DNA from: Dyella jiangningensis
GTDB taxonomy: Bacteria > Pseudomonadota > Gammaproteobacteria > Xanthomonadales > Rhodanobacteraceae
Reading direction: 5' to 3'
NCBI RefSeq assembly: GCF_003264855.1
Contig: NZ_NFZS01000004.1
Span: 1-64,000, forward strand
Length of the DNA: 64,000 nucleotides
Shown here: positions 7,433 to 14,923 of the stretch, piece by piece
Layout: each line of letters begins with the position of its first letter
Position numbering within the stretch: position 1 is the stretch's first letter
Notes under the pieces: generated by a model
What the model saw: only the letters and a program-made list of their open reading frames with translations
Told to the model about the DNA's origin: nothing
The model's database searches: none
Program-made: the position numbers and the translations under genes

Positions 7433-8659
7433 TCATGGGCTTGAGCGTTTCGCTCGCCTAATCGAAATGACCTTCCCACCAGCCTTTAAGTTGTCCAGGT
7501 AATTGGCCCACGCCTGCATCATGCGCTTGCGCTCATCCAGGTATTGGGCAGCATGGGTGTAGGCCTCGCGGACCTTGTTGGACTCGGCGTGAGCCAGTTG
7601 ACGCTCAATAGCGTCCGGGTTCCAGCCCAGCTCATTAAGGCGAGTCGCCGCCATGCTGCGGAAGCCATGGCCGGTCATCTCATCGCTGCTGTAGCCAAGT
7701 CGACGAAGGGCTGCATTGATGGTGTTCTCAGACATGGGGCGGCTAGCCGAACGCAGGCCAGGAAATACGAATGCATCTTTGCCCGTCAGGCCCTGCAGCT
7801 CGCGCAGAACAGCCACTGCCTGTTTAGAGAGAGGCACGAGGTGCGCAGCCTTCATCTTCATGCGCTCACCCGGTATGCGCCAAATGGCCCCATCAAGGTC
7901 GAACTCTGACCATTGGGCCTGCCTTAGCTCGCCTGGCCTTACAAACACCAACGGCGCGAGCCTCAGGGCACATTGGGTAACGAACTGGCCAGAGAATCCA
8001 TCGATGGCCCGTAGCAGCTCGCCCATCTTGGCCGGATCGGTAATGGCTGCATGGTGCTTGACCTTGGGCGCCTTCAGGGCGCCACGCAGGCTCGCCGTCG
8101 GGTCGCTATCTACCCAGCCTTCCACCAGCGCAAACCGGAACACCTGCCCCGCTTTGATCTTCGAGCGCCGGGCCGTATCCAACAGCCCCTTGCCCTCGAC
8201 CTTACGCAGCGTTTCCAGCAACTCCTTGGAGGTGATCTCACGGATGGGCCGAGTCCCGAGATCCGGATAGAGGAAGCTCTCGAACATCCATCGGGCATTG
8301 CGGGCCGTCGCCTCGGCTACGTGCTGGCGGCTCATCCAGATCTCAGCAACTTGCTTGAACGTGCGTGCTGACTCCTGCGCCCTCGCACGCTCGTGCTTGA
8401 TTTGGCGCTTATGGGCACTGGGGTCGATGCCTTCGGACAACTGAGCCCGTGCGGCATCTCGACGCTGGCGCGCCTGAGCAAGGGAAACCGTGGGATAGGT
8501 CCCCAGGCTGAGCATTTTGGCCGCGCCAGCGAACCGGTAGCGATAGCGCCAGCGCAGGGCGCCAGTGACGGGCACTTCGATCGCCAGGCCGGAGCTATCG
8601 GTGACGCGGTATAGGGCCTTTTTCGGTTTCAGGGCCTTCAATTTGGTGTCTGTCAGCAT
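7433..8659 (-). CDS. P4-type tyrosine recombinase (integrase)
   Basis: 408 residues. The N-terminus (MLTDTKLKALKPKKALYRVT) is the arm-binding domain of P4-like integrases, followed by a core-binding SAM-like domain (about 98-185) and the catalytic domain. Catalytic residues are visible: R241 in RPGELR, H331 and R334 in HGFR, H357 in QLAHA, and Y367 in REAYTHAA. The length is usual for the family. The gene starts about 185 bases from the 3' end of tRNA-Leu(UAA) and reads away from it, the classic layout for integration into a tRNA 3' end. All key residues are present, so the enzyme is probably active. Three 10-bp repeats just upstream may be its arm sites. Confidence 0.93.
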   Translation of the reverse strand: MLTDTKLKALKPKKALYRVTDSSGLAIEVPVTGALRWRYRYRFAGAAKMLSLGTYPTVSLAQARQRRDAARAQLSEGIDPSAHKRQIKHERARAQESARTFKQVAEIWMSRQHVAEATARNARWMFESFLYPDLGTRPIREITSKELLETLRKVEGKGLLDTARRSKIKAGQVFRFALVEGWVDSDPTASLRGALKAPKVKHHAAITDPAKMGELLRAIDGFSGQFVTQCALRLAPLVFVRPGELRQAQWSEFDLDGAIWRIPGERMKMKAAHLVPLSKQAVAVLRELQGLTGKDAFVFPGLRSASRPMSENTINAALRRLGYSSDEMTGHGFRSMAATRLNELGWNPDAIERQLAHAESNKVREAYTHAAQYLDERKRMMQAWANYLDNLKAGGKVISIRRAKRSSP

Positions 8660-8719
8660 GTGAGTAACTGCTGGGGCGGGTTGTGAGTAACGCCAATGAT
8701 ACTCCCCAAGTTACTCACA
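8659..8719. promoter_or_regulatory. Three TGTGAGTAAC repeats: putative integrase arm-type sites
   Basis: TGTGAGTAAC occurs at 8659-8668 and 8682-8691 in direct orientation, and as its complement at 8710-8719. The cluster lies between the integrase start and the tRNA 3' end, where arm-type integrase sites and the int promoter are expected. The repeats are seen directly; the function is inferred. Confidence 0.6.
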
Positions 8720-8776
8720 GTTTGGACTAGCTGCCCATAGACTTAAATGACCCTCCATGGACACCTAGGGCATGAA

Positions 8777-8798
8777 AAAGCCCGCCAGAGCGGGCTTT
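8777..8798 (-). terminator. Intrinsic terminator of the tRNA cluster (after tRNA-Leu)
   Basis: AAAGCCCGC and GCGGGCTTT flank a 4-base loop. On the minus strand the stem is followed by a T-tract. It lies 45 bases beyond the CCA end of tRNA-Leu, reading away from it. Confidence 0.8.
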
Positions 8799-8842
8799 GG
8801 AGACTGTCGAGTTTTCTTATCGACCCACCCTGGACTTCTTCG

Positions 8843-8929
8843 TGGTGCCCGGAGCGGGGATCGAACCCGCATAACCTTTCGGTTGAGGGATTTTAAGTCC
8901 CTTGCGTCTACCAGTTTCGCCATCCGGGC
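8843..8929 (-). tRNA. tRNA-Leu (anticodon TAA)
   Basis: The minus strand reads GCCCGGATGGCGAAACTGG... with a long variable arm (CTCAACCGAAAGGTTATG) and anticodon loop CTTAAAA. The acceptor closes as CCGGGC followed by A and an encoded CCA (TGG at 8843-8845 on the plus strand). The long variable arm marks a class II tRNA, and the sequence closely resembles E. coli leuZ. Its 3' end faces the integrase and is the likely attachment site. Confidence 0.95.
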
Positions 8930-8989
8930 CCGGAGGGATGCGCATCCTAACATGCGCGTCTTGAGGACCGCGGGGCGGCCTCCGGCCAT

Positions 8990-9013
8990 AAAAAACCCGC
9001 CTTTCGGCGGGTT
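8990..9013 (-). terminator. Intrinsic terminator after tRNA-Cys
   Basis: AACCCGCC and GGCGGGTT pair across a 4-base loop and are followed on the minus strand by a run of T. It lies between tRNA-Cys and tRNA-Leu. Confidence 0.75.
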
Positions 9014-9028
9014 GAGCGTATTGCGCAA

Positions 9029-9102
9029 TGGAGGCCTGGGTCGGAATCGAACCGGCGTACACGGCTTTGCAGGCCGCTGCATGACCACTCTGCCACCAGG
9101 CC
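9029..9102 (-). tRNA. tRNA-Cys (anticodon GCA)
   Basis: The minus strand starts GGCCTGGTGGCAGAGTGG, with anticodon loop CTGCAAA, T-arm GGTTCGATTCC, acceptor 3' strand CCAGGCC, then T and encoded CCA. 74 bases including CCA. It is the second gene in the Gly-Cys-Leu order also found as glyW-cysT-leuZ in E. coli. Confidence 0.95.
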
Positions 9103-9153
9103 ATTGCGCGCGAATCGTAACCCGAAAATCCAGGTCATATCCGCTGAAAAAAC

Positions 9154-9177
9154 AAAACCTCGGAAAGCCGAGGTTTT
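9154..9177. terminator. Hairpin terminator between tRNA-Gly and tRNA-Cys
   Basis: AAAACCTCGG and CCGAGGTTTT form a 10-bp stem with a 4-base loop, with A and T runs on the two sides. It is bidirectional in form and lies directly downstream of tRNA-Gly. Confidence 0.7.
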
Positions 9178-9186
9178 GCAGGAAAC

Positions 9187-9262
<76 letters not shown>

Positions 9263-9275
9263 ATCGGAGTCAGAA

Positions 9276-9303
9276 ATAGTAACAGAACCGCGGCATTTGT
9301 GAA
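9276..9303 (-). promoter_or_regulatory. Probable sigma-70 promoter of the tRNA cluster
   Basis: On the minus strand TTCACA (9303-9298) and TACTAT (9281-9276) are separated by 16 bases and placed about 14 bases before tRNA-Gly. The 271 bases from 9263 to the pirin gene otherwise hold nothing I can identify. Confidence 0.5.
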
Positions 9304-9533
9304 GAGTCCGGGACGATTTTTTTCTCCTCGTGTGAAAGTCGACGGGCCGGGGGCCGTCCGAAAACGCATCGTCGCCGCCCGCGTTTTTCACGGCCGCGTC
9401 GCATGCGCCGGCTAATTCTCGTTGCGTGGCTTTTGGGCAACAGTCCGTTCGTCAGGAAGCGACTGGTTTCGACCGCACTCTGCCCTATCTTGGCGGGAAG
9501 CCGACAGGCGCAGCCATTTACCAGGAGTGCAGC

Positions 9534-10235
9534 ATGATCGAACGTCGACCCTTCGATGCCTTGGGCGGAGCCAACCACGGCTGGCTCGATGCCAAGCACC
9601 ATTTTTCCTTCGCCAATTACTACGACCCTGCGCGCATGGGCTGGGGCACGCTGCGCGTGTGGAATGACGACACCATCGCATCGCAAACCGGCTTTCCGCC
9701 GCATCCGCATGGCGATATGGAAATCATCACCTACGTCCGCGAAGGTGCCATCACGCACCAGGACAATCTCGGCAACAAGGGCCGCACGGTCGCGGGCGAT
9801 GTGCAAGTGATGAGTGCGGGAACCGGCATCACGCACGCCGAGTACAACCTCGAGCCCGGCGTGACGCGCATCTTCCAGATCTGGATCATTCCCAACCAGC
9901 AGGGCAATCCACCGTCGTGGGGCACCAAGCCATTTCCGGTGGGTGAACGTTCCGGCCGCTTCGTTGCGCTGGCCAGCGGGTTCAAGGACGACAACGATGC
10001 GCTTCCTCTCCGCACCGACGCCCGCGTACTTGGCGCTTCGCTCAAGGCCGGGGAAAAGGCCGAATACGAGCTCGGCTCCAATCGCTATGCCTACCTGGTG
10101 CCGGCCAAGGGGAAGATCGACGTCAACGGCGTCACGCTCGACGCCCGCGACGGTGCAGCCATCCACAACGAATCGAAGGTCGTGGTGACAGCGCTGGAGG
10201 ATGCCGAGCTCGTCCTCGTCGACGCGGCGCCCTGA
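9534..10235 (+). CDS. Pirin family protein (YhhW/quercetin dioxygenase-like bicupin)
   Basis: 233 residues from the ATG at 9534 with AGGAG nine bases upstream; a longer frame lacks this site. The N-terminal cupin is clear: GFPPHPHGDMEIITYVREG carries the metal-binding HxH and E, and SAGTGITHAEYN carries the later H. The second half is the degenerate C-terminal cupin. E. coli YhhW shows quercetinase activity in vitro, but the natural substrate of most homologues is unknown. The metallo-hydrolase gene follows after 79 bases on the same strand, so the two may be cotranscribed. Confidence 0.9.
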   Translation: MIERRPFDALGGANHGWLDAKHHFSFANYYDPARMGWGTLRVWNDDTIASQTGFPPHPHGDMEIITYVREGAITHQDNLGNKGRTVAGDVQVMSAGTGITHAEYNLEPGVTRIFQIWIIPNQQGNPPSWGTKPFPVGERSGRFVALASGFKDDNDALPLRTDARVLGASLKAGEKAEYELGSNRYAYLVPAKGKIDVNGVTLDARDGAAIHNESKVVVTALEDAELVLVDAAP

Positions 10236-10314
10236 GCGTTCTCGACCAAGGTGGAGGTGCCTCGCCTTGCCGAGCTTGCTAACCTCGCCTGATCCACTCA
10301 GCGCGAGGTTGGCG

Positions 10315-11262
10315 ATGAATCACGGCATCCACACCATCGACACGGGTTTCGTGCGACCGCATTTCGACGCTGCCTATCTGGTCGTGGAAAACGGCCGCGG
10401 CGCGTTCATCGACTGCGGCACCCACTACGCGGTGCCTCGCATGCTCGAAGCACTGGGCAACGCGGAACTCTCGCCGGCGGATGTCGACTGGCTCATCCTC
10501 ACCCACGTCCACCTGGACCACGCCGGTGGCGCGGGCGAATTGATCGCGCAATTGCCGAACGCAAAGCTGGTCGTGCATCCGCGAGGAGCACGGCACATGA
10601 TCGATCCCAACCAGCTTTGGGCGGGCGCCAGCGCCGTGTACGGCGAGTCGGTGATGGAGGAGACCTACGGGCGGCTTCGCCCGATTCGCGCCGAACGCGT
10701 GGTCGAGGCCCCGGATGGACATGTAGTGGATCTCGCCGGCCGCCTGCTCCGCTGCCTGGAAACCCCCGGACACGCGCGACATCACCTCACGGTATACGAC
10801 GAGCGCGCGAACGTGTGCTTCACCGGCGACGTGTTTGGGCTTTCCTATCGCGAGTTCGACACGGCCAACGGACCATTCATCCTTCCCACCACTTCGCCGG
10901 TGCAGTTCGATCCACAGGCCCTCCATGCTTCCATCGATCGCCTGGTCGCCCTGAAGCCCGCGGCGATGTACCTCACGCACTACAACCGCGTCGAAGACAT
11001 CGAACGCCTGAGCCATGATCTGCACGCGCAGATCGACGCCATGGTGGCGATTGCGGAAACCGCGCAACACGACCATGCGGATCGTGCGCAACGCCATGCC
11101 GTCATGAAGGAAGAGTTGACCGGTCTCTATGGCGCGCGCGCGTGGGCGCATGGTTGGGAGGGCAGTAGAGACGATCTGTTGGAGCTGATCGGCATGGATA
11201 TCGAGCTCAACGCCCAGGGTTTGGGCGTATGGCTGGACAACATGCAGAAACGCGCGTCCTGA
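10315..11262 (+). CDS. MBL-fold metallo-hydrolase
   Basis: 315 residues starting MNHGIHTIDTGFVRPHF; the start is preceded by GCGCGAGG. The metal-binding motif HVHLDHAGG (residues about 64-72) and the later ETPGHARHH and CFTGD motifs define the metallo-beta-lactamase fold, with a further His in YLTHYNR. The C-terminal extension is helical. It resembles glyoxalase II-like hydrolases, but the substrate is not evident. It converges on the TetR gene with only 12 bases between them. Confidence 0.88.
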   Translation: MNHGIHTIDTGFVRPHFDAAYLVVENGRGAFIDCGTHYAVPRMLEALGNAELSPADVDWLILTHVHLDHAGGAGELIAQLPNAKLVVHPRGARHMIDPNQLWAGASAVYGESVMEETYGRLRPIRAERVVEAPDGHVVDLAGRLLRCLETPGHARHHLTVYDERANVCFTGDVFGLSYREFDTANGPFILPTTSPVQFDPQALHASIDRLVALKPAAMYLTHYNRVEDIERLSHDLHAQIDAMVAIAETAQHDHADRAQRHAVMKEELTGLYGARAWAHGWEGSRDDLLELIGMDIELNAQGLGVWLDNMQKRAS

Positions 11263-11274
11263 AAGCGCGCGGCA

Positions 11275-11886
11275 TCAGCGCAACGATGCGTCGATGAGCT
11301 GTTCCGCGACCGCCACCAGCGAACGCGCCGGCCCCTGCTTGCCGAACAGTTGGCCTGATGCATAGGTGCCTTCCAGCAGCAGCAGCAAACCATCCGCCAA
11401 TAGGTCAGGCGACTTCGCTCCCATCGCTTCGCACATCGTCACCAGTCGCGCGCGCAGCTTGCGCTTGTGGCTTTGCGCTACCTTGCGCGCGGGATGCTCG
11501 TCGCCGGGATACTCCACCACGGCGTTGGTGAGCCCGCAGCCGCGATAGCCGGTCTGCGTGGCCCGGTGCGCCAGGCCTTCGAAGTAGGCCATCAACTGCG
11601 CACGCGCATCGCCGGGATGCGTCTCCGCACCGGCCTCGAACACTTTCCAGAACGCCAGCTCGTAGTCGCGCAGGTATTCGGCCGCGAGCTCGTCCTTGGA
11701 TGCATAGCTGCGATACAGGCTGGGCTTGGTGACACCGGCGCGCGTGACGATCTCTTCCACGCCGATGGCGCGGATCCCTTCGCGATAGAACAGTTCGCGC
11801 GCCGTCCGCCGGATGCGCTCGGCGGCCTTGGGCTTGGCGTCGTCCGGAGGAACGGGCGTGGAGGATTCGGGGCGTTTGGTCGGCAT
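11275..11886 (-). CDS. TetR-family transcriptional repressor
   Basis: 203 residues. The N-terminal HTH is typical: ARELFYREGIRAIGVEEIVT, then RAGVTKPSLYRSYASKDEL. The C-terminal domain (about 95-200) resembles the TetR_C domains of AcrR/NemR-like regulators and has the cysteines in GYRGCGLTNAV and TMCEAMG. It diverges from an MFS gene with 69 bases between start codons, and that gap holds two related 17-bp operators. It therefore very likely represses itself and the transporter. The inducer is unknown. Confidence 0.92.
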   Translation of the reverse strand: MPTKRPESSTPVPPDDAKPKAAERIRRTARELFYREGIRAIGVEEIVTRAGVTKPSLYRSYASKDELAAEYLRDYELAFWKVFEAGAETHPGDARAQLMAYFEGLAHRATQTGYRGCGLTNAVVEYPGDEHPARKVAQSHKRKLRARLVTMCEAMGAKSPDLLADGLLLLLEGTYASGQLFGKQGPARSLVAVAEQLIDASLR

Positions 11887-11905
11887 GGCGAATACGGTTG
11901 ACTAT

Positions 11906-11955
11906 GTTACCGATCGGTACGTATGATCCGCAGACCCAACGTACCGGTCGGTAAC
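11906..11955. promoter_or_regulatory. Double TetR operator between the divergent genes
   Basis: GTTACCGATCGGTACGT at 11906-11922 and ACGTACCGGTCGGTAAC at 11939-11955 are inverted copies with one mismatch, separated by 16 bases. Each half contains its own near-palindrome ACCGnTCGGT. The right copy ends on the base before the MFS start codon. Confidence 0.85.
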
Positions 11956-13230
11956 ATGACTATACCGCGCACCCGCCCCTTCGGCCAGAAGTACGCCTTT
12001 GTCGTTGCCGGCGTGATCTTTCTCGCCCTGCTGGCCGCCGCCGGCGTACGCGCCGCGCCGGGCGTGCTGATCCTTCCGTTGGGCCATGCCTTCGGATGGA
12101 GTCGGGACACCATCTCGCTGTCCGCGGCGCTGGGCATCTTCCTGTACGGCATGGTCGGTCCGTTCGCGGCCGCGCTGATGCAGGCCGTGGGCGTGCGGCG
12201 CACGCTGATCGGTGCGCTGGCGCTGATGGCTGTATCGATCTCGGCCAGCGCATGGATGACGCAGCCCTGGCACCTGCTGGTGAGCTGGGGCATTTTCTCC
12301 GGCATAGGCTCGGGCTGCGTGGCCATCGTGCTGGGTGCCACCGTGGTGAACCGCTGGTTCGTCACCCATCGCGGCCTGATGATGGGGCTGCTTACCGCCA
12401 GCACGGCCACGGGCACCCTCGCGTTCCTGCCGGCTCTTGCGGCGATCGCCGACCATGGCGGCTGGCGTCCGGTGGTGTGGACGGTGGCCGCGGGTTGCGC
12501 GCTGCTGATTCCGCTCGCCTGGTGGCTACTGCCGGAACGCCCGGCCGATATCGGCCTGCGCCCCTATGGCGCCACCGAGGATGAAGCCGTCGAACCGCCG
12601 CGCCGCAACCTGCTGTCGATCGCACTCGGCACCTTGGTGACGGCAGCGAAGCAACGTACGTTCTGGCTGCTGTTCGCGACGTTCTTCATCTGCGGATTCA
12701 CCACCAACGGCTTGATCGGCACGCACTTCATCGCGATGTGCGGTGACCATGGCATCCCCGAAGTGCGCGCCGCCGGCTTGCTCGCGATGATGGGCGCGTT
12801 CGACCTGATCGGCACCACGATGTCGGGCTGGCTCACCGATCGCTATGACCCGCGCAAGCTGCTTTTCATGTACTACGCGCTGCGCGGCCTGTCGCTGATC
12901 TGGCTGCCCTATTCCGACTTCTCGTTCTACAGCCTCTCCTTGTTCGGGGTGTTCTATGGCCTGGACTGGATCGCCACGGTGCCGCCGACGTTGCGCCTGG
13001 CCACGGAAGCCTTCGGCGACCGCGATGCGCCGGTGGTGTTTGGCTGGGTGGCGGCGGGTCACCAGATCGGTGCGGCGAGCGCCGCTTTCTTCGCCGGCTT
13101 CATGCGCACGCAGGGTGGCAGCTACCTGCAGCCTTTCGTGGTCGCAGGCATGAGCGGCGTGATTGCCGCCGTGATCGCCTTGCTGATCCGCCGCCGTCCG
13201 CGTGCGGAGCTGATGCCCGCGCCGGGCTGA
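11956..13230 (+). CDS. MFS transporter under TetR control
   Basis: 424 residues from MTIPRTRPFGQ; an alternative in-frame ATG at 11923 begins right after the left operator. About 12 hydrophobic segments are visible, with the MFS loop motif GWLTDRYDPRK between segments 8 and 9. It resembles the oxalate/formate or monocarboxylate-type MFS group (GVRAAPGVLILPL; VVNRWFVTHRGLMMGL). A drug or organic-acid exporter is plausible given divergent TetR control, but the substrate is unknown. The operator abuts the preferred start codon, so no conventional ribosome site fits there. Confidence 0.85.
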   Translation: MTIPRTRPFGQKYAFVVAGVIFLALLAAAGVRAAPGVLILPLGHAFGWSRDTISLSAALGIFLYGMVGPFAAALMQAVGVRRTLIGALALMAVSISASAWMTQPWHLLVSWGIFSGIGSGCVAIVLGATVVNRWFVTHRGLMMGLLTASTATGTLAFLPALAAIADHGGWRPVVWTVAAGCALLIPLAWWLLPERPADIGLRPYGATEDEAVEPPRRNLLSIALGTLVTAAKQRTFWLLFATFFICGFTTNGLIGTHFIAMCGDHGIPEVRAAGLLAMMGAFDLIGTTMSGWLTDRYDPRKLLFMYYALRGLSLIWLPYSDFSFYSLSLFGVFYGLDWIATVPPTLRLATEAFGDRDAPVVFGWVAAGHQIGAASAAFFAGFMRTQGGSYLQPFVVAGMSGVIAAVIALLIRRRPRAELMPAPG

Positions 13231-13581
13231 TCAGGCCAGCCGGGTACCGTTGGGCACGGGTCGCTCGATGGTGGTGATGACCACGCCGTCATCGGTGGGG
13301 AAACCGGTCAGCAGGAACTGCGAGCGGAAGGGTCCGATCTGCTTTTCCGGAAAGTTGATCACGCCGACGATCTGCCGTCCGACCAGATCTTCCGCGCGAT
13401 ACAGCTGCGCGATCTGCGCGCTGGTCTTCTTCTCGCCGTAGGGGCCGAAATCGACCCACACTTTCCAGGCCGGGTTGCGTGCCTCGGGAAACGCCTCGAC
13501 GCGCGTTACCGTGCCTGCCACGAGGCAGACCTTCTCAAAATCGGCCCAGCTGATCTCCGTCGGGATCGCCGTCTCGCTCAT
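13231..13581 (-). CDS. csaA: CsaA-like tRNA-binding-domain protein
   Basis: 116 residues starting [18 protein letters not shown]. It is a stand-alone tRNA-binding OB fold as in CsaA and the C-terminus of methionyl-tRNA synthetase: [54 protein letters not shown]. CsaA has a proposed chaperone or export role in Bacillus; here the role is unproved. The ATG overlaps the stop of the upstream oxidoreductase gene as ATGA, which fixes the start and implies coupling. Confidence 0.85.
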   Translation of the reverse strand: MSETAIPTEISWADFEKVCLVAGTVTRVEAFPEARNPAWKVWVDFGPYGEKKTSAQIAQLYRAEDLVGRQIVGVINFPEKQIGPFRSQFLLTGFPTDDGVVITTIERPVPNGTRLA

Positions 13582-14876
13582 CCTTCCAACCTCGTCTTGA
13601 ACCAGTCCTTGCCCTGCTGCCACCAGTAGCTCGCCTGCGCGCCCAGATAGCCGAACGGGCGATAGGTGCGTTCCAGACCGTAATCAGCGAACTGCTTCCA
13701 GCGATCATCGCCCTCGGCAATCGCGGATGCCAGCAGCTCGCCGGCGGCGCAGGTTGGCGCGAGTCCGTGGCCGCCAAACGCCTGTGCCCACCACAAGCCA
13801 TCGGGGGTGCTGCCGATCTGTGGCATCTGGTGGCGTGCGTAGCTCATCAGGCCAGACCACGCGTAGTCGACGCGCACGCCTTTCAACTGGGGAAACACAC
13901 GCAACAGGTCGGCCATCAGCAGGCGCTGGACGGATGTCGGCGAACGGTCGCGCACGGAAATACGCCCACCCCACAACAGCCTTCCATCGGGCAAGGGGCG
14001 GTAATAGTCAAATGCGAATCGCGTGTCGTAGACCGCCGAACGCGTCTCCAGGATATCGGCCATGCGATCGCCGAGCGGCTCGGTCACCATCACGTAGGTG
14101 GCGATGGGAAGAATCGCCCGATCCACCTGCCGGCGCAGCCCTGCCAGGTAACCGCCGCACGCCAGCACCACCTGGTCGGCGTGCACGGCGCCCTGCGCGG
14201 TCTCCACGCGCCAACGCAGGCCATCACGCTTCAGTTGCCACGCGTCGGTGTTCTCATGGATGCGTACGCCTTGCGAGGCTGCCGCGCCTGCGAGGCCGAT
14301 GGCGAAATTGAGCGGATGCAGGTGCAGCGCATGGCGCTCGTACAAGCCATCGAAATAACGCGTGGTATGGATGCGGCCGCGCAATTCGTGCTGAGGCAGC
14401 CATTCCCACGACACGCCGTAATGCCTGGCCAAGAGTTCCTGCCGCTGGCGCAGCACGTTCGGATCGCGGAACCAGTTGGCCCAGATGACGCCTTGGTCGA
14501 CCACATCGCAAGGGATGGCATAGCGCTGAGTCAGTGCGCGGATGCGATCCACCGCCTGCGTGGTCAGACCAAACAAGGCCCGCGCAGCCGGTTCTCCCCG
14601 CTGGTCGAGCAAGGCCTGCTCGCCCAGCGAATAGCCACCAAAGACGAAACCGCCGTTGCGGCCCGACGCACCAAAGCCCACCTGTTCGCGTTCCAGCAGC
14701 ACGACATCGCGCACACCGCGCTCGGCAAGGCCCAACGCCGTATGCAAGCCGGCGAAGCCGCCACCGATGATGACCACGCGTGCGTCGGCCTTTCCCTGCA
14801 GGGCCGCGTATGGCTCGTAAGGTGTGGCCTTGGCGCGGTAGTAGGAGGCTGCCGGTGACGAGGTCATGTGCTGCAC
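13578..14876 (-). CDS. FAD-dependent amine oxidase (DAO family, PuuB-like)
   Basis: 432 residues. The FAD-binding Rossmann motif is near residues 34-39 ([20 protein letters not shown]), followed by the family motif [11 protein letters not shown], typical of gamma-glutamylputrescine oxidase and glycine/sarcosine-type oxidases. The C-terminal FAD contact [15 protein letters not shown] is present. The family oxidises amines or amino acids, releasing aldehyde and hydrogen peroxide. There is no putrescine operon nearby, so the substrate is uncertain. It is followed without a gap by the CsaA-like gene. Confidence 0.85.
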   Translation of the reverse strand: MQHMTSSPAASYYRAKATPYEPYAALQGKADARVVIIGGGFAGLHTALGLAERGVRDVVLLEREQVGFGASGRNGGFVFGGYSLGEQALLDQRGEPAARALFGLTTQAVDRIRALTQRYAIPCDVVDQGVIWANWFRDPNVLRQRQELLARHYGVSWEWLPQHELRGRIHTTRYFDGLYERHALHLHPLNFAIGLAGAAASQGVRIHENTDAWQLKRDGLRWRVETAQGAVHADQVVLACGGYLAGLRRQVDRAILPIATYVMVTEPLGDRMADILETRSAVYDTRFAFDYYRPLPDGRLLWGGRISVRDRSPTSVQRLLMADLLRVFPQLKGVRVDYAWSGLMSYARHQMPQIGSTPDGLWWAQAFGGHGLAPTCAAGELLASAIAEGDDRWKQFADYGLERTYRPFGYLGAQASYWWQQGKDWFKTRLEG

Positions 14877-14923
14877 TGGTCTCGGAGAAGCGACCAGTCT
14901 AGCGCAGCCTACCGATGCCTCAG

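Noticed and set aside
1-8660. Complete prophage
   Set aside because: Integrase, AlpA and primase are present but no capsid, tail, terminase or lysis gene, so a P4-like or other integrative element is the better description.
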